Shown here: positions 1 to 3,113 of the stretch, piece by piece
Numbering within the stretch: position 1 is the first letter of the stretch
How the letters are laid out: every line of letters starts with the position of its first letter
Origin: Coprothermobacterota bacterium
GTDB lineage: Bacteria > Caldisericota > JANLFM01
Reading direction: 5' to 3'
Assembly (NCBI GenBank): GCA_026389415.1
Contig: JAPLHX010000286.1
Span: forward strand, 1 to 7,561
DNA: 7,561 bases
The notes under the pieces: generated by a model
Told to the model about the DNA's origin: nothing
Seen by the model: only the letters and a program-made list of their open reading frames with translations
Database searches by the model: none
Position numbers and translations under genes: made by a program

Positions 1-2
1 AA

Positions 3-182
3 ACCAAGCTGTACGCTGGCGTCATTCCCGGAATTCCTGGAGCACACAGTCAGGGAATTTCCTTGGACGAATTGCAGCAGAATTTGAAAGAAGTTCTTAG
101 TTTGTGCCTGGTGGAGTATCACGGCTCTCTTGAAGACCTTCCTCAATTCATCGGCATCCAGCAGGTGGAAGTAGCAGCGTGA
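3..182 (+). CDS. hicB: HicB-family antitoxin, 3' part (5' end outside window)
   Basis: This is an open frame of 59 codons entering from the left edge and ending in TGA at 180-182. It reads YAGVIPGIPGAHSQG, then a Leu/Glu-rich helix (LDELQQNLKEVLSLCLVEY). That is the signature of the HicB partially degraded RNase H fold, where a short strand with an IPxxPG turn is followed by SQGxSLxEAxxN. In type II HicAB modules HicB binds and neutralises the mRNA interferase HicA and usually represses its own operon. Only about ten N-terminal residues appear to be missing, so the protein is probably short (about 70 aa) and would lack a separate C-terminal DNA-binding domain. The stop codon overlaps the hicA start by one base, so the two are translationally coupled. 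The order here is hicB before hicA, the reverse of the arrangement in many species. Family assignment rests on motif recognition and on the adjacent hicA. Confidence 0.8.
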   Translation, partial: TKLYAGVIPGIPGAHSQGISLDELQQNLKEVLSLCLVEYHGSLEDLPQFIGIQQVEVAA

Positions 183-409
183 TGCGTTTGCCCACCATCG
201 ATTACCGAACGATGGAAAGGGTTTTGGTACGTTTGGGATTTGTGGCGATCCGCCAAAAGGGAAGTCATGTATTTTATCGGCATCCCGATGGTCGAACGAC
301 TACACTTCCTCATCATCCTGGTCGCGACCTGGCAAAACCACTGCTGCGAGAAATTCTGCACGAGATCGACCTAACCCCCGAACAGTTGGCGGTCGAACTG
401 CGGAAATAG
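182..409 (+). CDS. hicA: HicA-family mRNA interferase toxin
   Basis: A complete 75-aa protein, typical in size for HicA/YcfA toxins. These are small double-stranded-RNA-binding-like proteins that cleave mRNA ribosome-independently. The diagnostic stretch is RQKGSHVFYRHPDGR, in which His29 of the GSH motif is the expected catalytic residue. It follows an RLGF segment (residues 17-20) and precedes a HPGRDLAKPLLREIL helix, all in family order. The ATG at 182 is preferred over the GTG immediately before it (179) because it gives the usual start and a one-base overlap with the hicB stop (TGATG). No separate promoter is seen, so it is probably co-transcribed with hicB. The catalytic His is present and the frame is intact, so the toxin looks functional. 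The gene converges on the minus-strand block to its right. Confidence 0.85.
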   Translation: MRLPTIDYRTMERVLVRLGFVAIRQKGSHVFYRHPDGRTTTLPHHPGRDLAKPLLREILHEIDLTPEQLAVELRK

Positions 410-529
410 TCGATCGGTTGCCAACCCGCGGTTATTTTAGAAACGCGCGGGCATCAACCATAAAATATCGCGCTGTCCAACAGATAAAACGACAGCTGTA
501 CGCTTTTCGCCTGGATGCGCATCAAAGAA
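410..529. other. convergent intergenic region between hicA and the minus-strand block
   Basis: These 120 bases separate the 3' ends of two convergent units. The only structure seen is a weak inverted repeat, CCCGCG at 425-430 with CGCGGG at 446-451. Its 15-nt AT-rich loop lacks a following T run on either strand, so it is not a convincing intrinsic terminator. No small ORF with a ribosome binding site was found. Confidence 0.4.
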
Positions 530-970
530 TTAGTGGCTGTCCCCAATTTGATCATCCGCTTTCTTGCCGAAGTAGATCGCCCGGCGCAATTCCTCCTCCA
601 TCCGTTTGCGCTCTTGAGCCGGGGCAAAGACGATCAGCTTGGCGTTCAGCTCCTCCAGGAATTGGACTCGATTTTTCCAAGCGCCGGCATCGGCCCGGGC
701 GCCGGTTAGGTTTTTCTCCAATACGCCCACGGCTTGCTCCAGCTCGTACACGCGGAAGGCCAGAGAGGCGTTCACACTGCCTTGTTGGTGCAGGTCCATG
801 TTCAGCGCGTTCGCTTTTCGCCGTAACAGCCGGTTGTCGGCCAGCAGGGCTTCCACTCGCGCGCGCAGGCCTGCCCCGCCATCGCGGGCATAGGAAAAAC
901 CCTCTAGTAGGTCCTCTAGGCGGGGACCCTCTGCCGGCAAGTTGTTTTTCAGTGTTTTTTTCAATCGCAT
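530..970 (-). CDS. coiled-coil protein of unknown function, 146 aa
   Basis: I do not recognise a family. The 146-aa product is very rich in Ala, Leu, Glu and Arg. From about residue 35 to 135 it has long amphipathic stretches with heptad-like hydrophobic spacing (RARVEALLADNRLLRRKAN; YELEQAVGVLEKNL; ERKRMEEELRRAI), so an elongated, mostly helical coiled coil is expected. There is no signal peptide, membrane segment or cysteine motif. The basic N-terminus (MRLKKTLKNN) suggests a cytoplasmic protein. The ATG is well supported by an AGGAGG ribosome binding site (bases 976-981 on the complement) five bases upstream. It is the last gene seen in the minus-strand unit that holds DUF1659, DUF2922, the amidase and YvrJ. 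A scaffold or partner role in that unit is only inference. Confidence 0.65.
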   Translation of the reverse strand: MRLKKTLKNNLPAEGPRLEDLLEGFSYARDGGAGLRARVEALLADNRLLRRKANALNMDLHQQGSVNASLAFRVYELEQAVGVLEKNLTGARADAGAWKNRVQFLEELNAKLIVFAPAQERKRMEEELRRAIYFGKKADDQIGDSH

Positions 971-976
971 CCAAAC

Positions 977-1001
977 CTCCTACGGTCGCAGAATGTAGGA
1001 G
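977..1001 (-). promoter_or_regulatory. inverted repeat covering the ribosome binding site of the coiled-coil gene
   Basis: On the minus strand CTCCTAC (1001-995) is followed after 11 nt by its exact complement GTAGGAG (983-977). The right arm contains most of the AGGAGG used by the coiled-coil gene starting at 970. If formed in RNA, the 7-bp stem would hide that site. The region is also the end of a possible small ORF (TAG at 982-980), so a translating ribosome could open the stem and couple translation. The repeat is seen directly; the function is inferred. Confidence 0.35.
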
Positions 1002-1084
1002 TCATCAGTCCTGCCCGGCTGGGCAGGGCGTTCGGCGAACTCCATCGCCAGCCCGATGATAGCGATCCCCGCAGGAAAGGACAA
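980..1084 (-). CDS. possible small protein (34 aa from TTG, 21 aa from internal ATG)
   Basis: Between YvrJ and the coiled-coil gene one minus-strand frame reads LSFPAGIAIIGLAMEFAER and then a polar tail ending DDSYILRP. Its TAG (982-980) lies inside the TAGGAGG ribosome binding site of the next gene, an arrangement typical of coupled operon genes. Third codon positions are about three quarters G/C over the 31 codons from the first Pro, like the neighbouring genes, whereas the alternative frame with an ATG at 1098 is less biased. The N-terminal half is hydrophobic. Weak points are the start, since TTG at 1084 or ATG at 1045 both lack a clear ribosome binding site, and the tiny size. The frame is also open further upstream into yvrJ, so a degenerate 5' end is possible. 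No family is recognised. Confidence 0.35.
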   Translation of the reverse strand: MSFPAGIAIIGLAMEFAERPAQPGRTDDSYILRP

Positions 1085-1113
1085 ACCGCACGCGCCATAA
1101 CGGATGGGAGTCC

Positions 1114-1296
1114 CTATTGTCCGCTGGGATCTTGATCGATGGGCCGAGTGGTTGCTTTCAGCGTGGCCACAACCTTTGCCAGGTCCGTGATCGCCCCGGC
1201 CAGCCGCTCCAGCTTCGCTTCCATCCGAAACAGTAGGTAGGCGGTGATCACGATCGGAAAGCCATAGTTGGCGATGGCCTTCAAGAAATCTTCCAT
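1114..1296 (-). CDS. YvrJ family small membrane protein
   Basis: The 60-aa product starts MEDFLKAIANYGFPIVITAY and continues LLFRMEAKLERLAGAI. This matches the YvrJ family pattern: a short amphipathic start, NxGFP, one hydrophobic helix (about residues 11-24), then an R-x-E-x-K-L-E-x-L helix. The longer in-frame extension upstream is rejected because this ATG (1296-1294) has a good ribosome binding site (AAAGGAG) and the extension would overlap the amidase gene. It lies 31 nt after the amidase stop. The role of YvrJ proteins is unknown. Size and topology, with one N-terminal membrane helix and a charged cytosolic helix, resemble small holin-like proteins such as BhlA/UviB. Placement beside a leaderless amidase makes a helper role in amidase release a reasonable but unproven idea. 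Confidence 0.85.
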   Translation of the reverse strand: MEDFLKAIANYGFPIVITAYLLFRMEAKLERLAGAITDLAKVVATLKATTRPIDQDPSGQ

Positions 1297-1327
1297 GATG
1301 CCTCTCCTTTCCGTGTTTTGTGACGCA

Positions 1328-2101
1328 TCATGGGTTCCCTTTGGCGGCACCCAACAGGGCGAGGGCCCGGTAAATCGCCACCGCGCATTCCAGGCGGGTG
1401 ATGGGTTGGTGCGGGTGGAAGCAGCCGTCCTGGTACCCGACAAAGATTCCCCGGTCCACCAACGTTTGCAGGATCTGCCCCGCTTGCCCGTTCCAAAGGT
1501 CAGGGGGAACATCCGGGAACACCGGCTTAGACAGGGTGCCGCAGAACGAAACGACGCCCCGGCCCAAGGCCTTGGCCGCTTGGATCAGAAAACCGGAGTC
1601 CGCCAGCATCGCTTCCTCTTCCGGGTTGCTAAGGAACAGCAGTTCCACCAGCACTGCCGGGCCAGGGAAGCCGCGCAGCACCCCCATCCCGCCGGTCCAG
1701 CCGGGGTCCACCGCCGGGCGCCAGTCCCCGTCGTCCTTGATCCCGCGGGAGACGACCTGGATCTGGGCCGGCAGGGGGTCCAACAAGCTGCGGGCCAGCT
1801 CCTTCCCCGCCGCGTTGCCGTGACCAAACCAGATCTCCGCCCCGCGGGCGCTGGGACCGCCGGCGTTGCAGTGCAGGCTGAGCAGAAGATCGCAGCCGTT
1901 ACCGGCGGCAACCTGTGCCCGCTCTAAGGAAACCAGATCCCGGTCCGGGCGGAACACCGTCATCCCCGATGGTTTCAACTCCCGTTCCAGGAAATCCGCC
2001 AAGCGGAGGGTGACGTCCGCTTCATGCAGGCCGGAGGGTCCCACTGCCCCGGGATCCCCGTCCCGACCGTGTCCGGCATCGATTGCAACTTTCGTGACCA
2101 T
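1328..2101 (-). CDS. N-acetylmuramoyl-L-alanine amidase (Amidase_3) with one C-terminal SLH repeat
   Basis: This 257-aa zinc amidase should cut the bond between N-acetylmuramate and L-alanine in peptidoglycan. The Amidase_3 domain covers about residues 3-186. The zinc ligands expected for the family are His11 (IDAGHG), Glu27 (LHEADVTL) and His77 (LSLHCNAG), with the catalytic Glu at 153 (VLVELLFLSN), so the active site looks complete. Residues 195-247 form one SLH unit (FPDV, then GIFVGYQDGCFHP, then ITRLECAVAIYRAL), a module that holds proteins to cell-wall polymers. The domain starts at residue 3 and there is no signal peptide. The ATG is fixed by an AAAGGAG site six bases upstream. A lysin without a leader but with a wall-binding repeat suggests holin-type release or lysis, as in phage endolysins. 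It lies in one strand with DUF2922 upstream and YvrJ 31 nt downstream. Confidence 0.9.
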   Translation of the reverse strand: MVTKVAIDAGHGRDGDPGAVGPSGLHEADVTLRLADFLERELKPSGMTVFRPDRDLVSLERAQVAAGNGCDLLLSLHCNAGGPSARGAEIWFGHGNAAGKELARSLLDPLPAQIQVVSRGIKDDGDWRPAVDPGWTGGMGVLRGFPGPAVLVELLFLSNPEEEAMLADSGFLIQAAKALGRGVVSFCGTLSKPVFPDVPPDLWNGQAGQILQTLVDRGIFVGYQDGCFHPHQPITRLECAVAIYRALALLGAAKGNP

Positions 2102-2162
2102 TCCAGGCTCCTTTCCTACTCGCGATCCGTTCGCTGTTCGTTTCGAGACTTCGTTTTGTAAG

Positions 2163-2184
2163 GGGGCGGGGTTTCCCCCGCCCC
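2163..2184 (-). terminator. GC-rich hairpin between the 36-aa ORF and the amidase gene
   Basis: A perfect 9-bp inverted repeat, GGGGCGGGG (2163-2171) and CCCCGCCCC (2176-2184), has a 4-nt loop. In the minus direction it is followed by CCTTACAAAA, with no real T run, so termination would be weak at best. It could equally act as a processing or RNA-stability element that sets the relative amounts of the upstream small proteins and the amidase. Confidence 0.4.
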
Positions 2185-2194
2185 ACCCATCTCC

Positions 2195-2305
2195 TTAGCG
2201 CGCCCGGGTGTTCTCCCTGGTCTGGCAGTGGCGTTTGCCTTGGTTTGGGTTGGGCAAGATCCTGCCGGAGGCAGTGGCTCCCTGGCGTGGCCTATCCTTT
2301 CTCAT
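2195..2305 (-). CDS. possible small basic protein, 36 aa
   Basis: The gap between DUF2922 and the amidase contains an ATG ORF of 36 codons beginning MRKDRPRQGATASGRILP and ending in TAA at 2197-2195. A GGAGG lies ten bases upstream of the ATG, with AAGG directly before it. About three quarters of third positions are G/C, as in the neighbouring genes. The product would be very basic (Arg/Lys-rich) with one Cys and no membrane segment. It fits the strand and spacing of the unit (50 nt after DUF2922) and is followed by the GC-rich hairpin at 2163-2184. No family is recognised, and an ORF this short can occur by chance. Confidence 0.3.
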   Translation of the reverse strand: MRKDRPRQGATASGRILPNPNQGKRHCQTRENTRAR

Positions 2306-2323
2306 CCTTCAAGTTCCTCCCCA

Positions 2324-2342
2324 CATCGCTGTTGTAGCGATG
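2324..2342 (-). other. short perfect hairpin just downstream of DUF2922
   Basis: CATCGCT (2324-2330) and AGCGATG (2336-2342) form a 7-bp stem around a 5-nt loop, 13 nt after the DUF2922 stop in the minus direction. It is followed by TGGGGAGGAA rather than a T run, so it is not a standard terminator. It lies immediately before the ribosome binding site of the possible 36-aa ORF. It may be an RNA-stability or processing stem. Confidence 0.3.
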
Positions 2343-2355
2343 AGAGGAGGTGAGG

Positions 2356-2589
2356 TTACGGCACCAGCAGGTCGTCCACCGTGCGATCCACGATTTCCAT
2401 CCCTTTGATGCCCACCAGGGCACCTCCGGAAGCCAGGAACACGTCGCGGCTGATGATGCCGGCCATGATCGGCTGCACCGTGGCCACGTTGAGAGCGTCC
2501 TTGGGGTGATCCAGGTTAAGGACGAAGTCCTTGGTAGGATCTTCGGTGGTGAAAATTAAGCGGAGGGTCTTTGTGCTCGTATCGGGCAT
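2356..2589 (-). CDS. DUF2922 family small protein
   Basis: The 77-aa protein begins MPDTSTKTLRLIFTTEDPTK and goes on to LNLDHPKDALNVATVQPIM, then SGGALVGIKGMEIVDRTV. This is the DUF2922 pattern: a TLxLxF start, a DxPKxxL turn, a helix with VxxxMxxII, then SGGxLVxxKGAxIVxRxV. The family has no known function and occurs mostly in Firmicutes, very often next to DUF1659 as here (48 nt after that gene). The ATG at 2589 has AAGGAG upstream. No signal peptide, membrane helix or cysteine is present, so it is likely cytosolic. I judge the family call firm and the function unknown. Confidence 0.85.
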   Translation of the reverse strand: MPDTSTKTLRLIFTTEDPTKDFVLNLDHPKDALNVATVQPIMAGIISRDVFLASGGALVGIKGMEIVDRTVDDLLVP

Positions 2590-2637
2590 TTCTTTGTTCT
2601 CCTTTCCTTAGGTATCAGTTGCAATCGGTTTCAAATG

Positions 2638-2865
2638 CTAGGACTCCACCAACAGGGATTGGTCCGTCTTCTCGACGGCGTACAGCGGCTTCTCCAGAAG
2701 CGTGGCCAGATCGACGGCGGTGCCGTAGAGATCTTCCAGGGCGGCGGTGGTGCGCAGGTAGGTGAGGGTGAGGGTGCGGACGATCATGTGGCCGGTTTCC
2801 GGATCCGTGCCGTAGTTCATCCGCATTGCCAGCCGGGTGGGGTAGGGATTGGCTGTGACTGCCAT
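2638..2865 (-). CDS. DUF1659 family small protein
   Basis: The 75-aa product begins MAVTANPYPTRLAMRMNYGT and continues MIVRTLTLTYLRTTAALEDLY, then a helix ending LATLLEKPLYAVEKTDQSLL. This is the DUF1659 layout: MAVxAxPxxTxLxLxFxxG, a threonine-rich strand, then ALxxLxxxPLxxIxxxDxxxL. The ATG at 2865 is chosen over an in-frame upstream ATG at 2946 because it has a strong AAAGGAGG eight bases away. The longer form would also start inside the leader hairpin. It is the first gene of the minus-strand unit, with the promoter about 110 nt upstream. DUF1659 and DUF2922 genes commonly occur as neighbours in Firmicutes. The biochemical role is unknown. Confidence 0.85.
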   Translation of the reverse strand: MAVTANPYPTRLAMRMNYGTDPETGHMIVRTLTLTYLRTTAALEDLYGTAVDLATLLEKPLYAVEKTDQSLLVES

Positions 2866-2930
2866 GTGTTTTTCCTCCTTTCGTTGTTGTCGCCCATTCC
2901 AGCCGGAAAATGGCCCGGATGAGCGCAATG

Positions 2931-2969
2931 TAAAAACGCCAGACATCGCAGTGCACGACGCCTGGCGTT
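2931..2969 (-). terminator. terminator-like hairpin in the leader of the DUF1659 unit (possible attenuator)
   Basis: On the minus strand AACGCCAG (2969-2962) pairs exactly with CTGGCGTT (2942-2935). The T residues run on to give five in a row (2936-2932) before AC. The 19-nt loop itself holds a TCG/CGA pair around the palindrome GTGCAC. The structure begins at the predicted transcription start of the unit and lies about 70 nt before the DUF1659 ATG, so it would interrupt transcription before any gene. That suggests attenuation or an operator palindrome. Alternatively it is only a 5' protective stem. Confidence 0.5.
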
Positions 2970-2974
2970 AACTC

Positions 2975-3004
2975 ATCCTATCATAAATAACAGAAGTTTG
3001 TCAA
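2975..3004 (-). promoter_or_regulatory. sigma-A type promoter of the DUF1659 unit
   Basis: Reading the minus strand, a perfect -35 TTGACA (3004-2999) is followed after 18 nt by TAGGAT (2980-2975), which matches four of six bases of the -10 consensus. The spacer is AT-rich. Transcription would start near 2968, giving a leader of about 100 nt before the DUF1659 gene. This is the strongest promoter-like signal in the window. Confidence 0.65.
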
Positions 3005-3026
3005 GTATCGAAAGCCAAGCGGAAAC

Positions 3027-3042
3027 ACCCGTGCGCATGGGT
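3027..3042. promoter_or_regulatory. 16-bp near-perfect palindrome in the divergent control region
   Basis: ACCCgTGCGCAtGGGT reads the same on both strands except for one symmetric pair (g/t). It lies between the two divergent promoters, just upstream of the kinase promoter candidate, where an activator or repressor dimer could bind. The symmetry is seen directly; the bound protein is unknown. Confidence 0.35.
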
Positions 3043-3047
3043 CGTGG

Positions 3048-3079
3048 GTTGTACAACGATGAGTCAAATGATGTAGAAT
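3048..3079 (+). promoter_or_regulatory. candidate kinase promoter with a palindrome over its -35
   Basis: TAGAAT at 3074-3079 matches five of six bases of the -10 consensus. The possible -35, TTGTAC at 3049-3054, is weak and its spacing is 19 nt. It lies inside the perfect 10-bp palindrome GTTGTACAAC (3048-3057), which may be an operator. If this -10 is real, transcription begins near 3086, which rules out the ATG at 3078 as the kinase start. Confidence 0.35.
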
Positions 3080-3113
3080 GCCAGAGTTAATGGGTACGAG
3101 CGGAGCATCTACG

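Noticed and set aside
418..1059. Long plus-strand open frame (213 codons) opposite the coiled-coil gene
   Set aside because: It is Pro/Arg/Ser-rich with no domain, has no ribosome binding site, and overlaps in antisense the minus-strand gene that has a clear AGGAGG. It is a shadow of GC-rich coding DNA.
1055..1098. Alternative 44-codon minus-strand ORF from the ATG at 1098
   Set aside because: It has no ribosome binding site, weaker third-position G/C bias than the overlapping frame, and runs past the coiled-coil gene start.
1297..1512. N-terminal extension of YvrJ to an ATG at 1512
   Set aside because: It would overlap the amidase SLH coding region and make the protein twice the family length. 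The ATG at 1296 has its own ribosome binding site and begins the conserved family sequence.
1268..1927. Plus-strand open frame (219 codons) opposite the amidase
   Set aside because: The complementary frame has all Amidase_3 and SLH motifs in order; the plus-strand product has low complexity and no recognisable fold.
2866..2946. N-terminal extension of DUF1659 to an upstream ATG at 2946
   Set aside because: The extension runs through the leader hairpin, and its residues do not fit the family start MAVxAxP. The ATG at 2865 has a strong ribosome binding site.
2924..2981. Inverted repeat at 2935-2969 as a transposon end or CRISPR-like unit
   Set aside because: It occurs once, with no flanking duplication, transposase or second copy. 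Its position after a promoter and its T run fit a leader stem better.
530..3004. Minus-strand block as an ordinary prophage remnant
   Set aside because: The amidase and YvrJ are lysis-like, but there is no integrase, structural, replication or attachment-site signal, and the DUF families are known as chromosomal Firmicutes genes.
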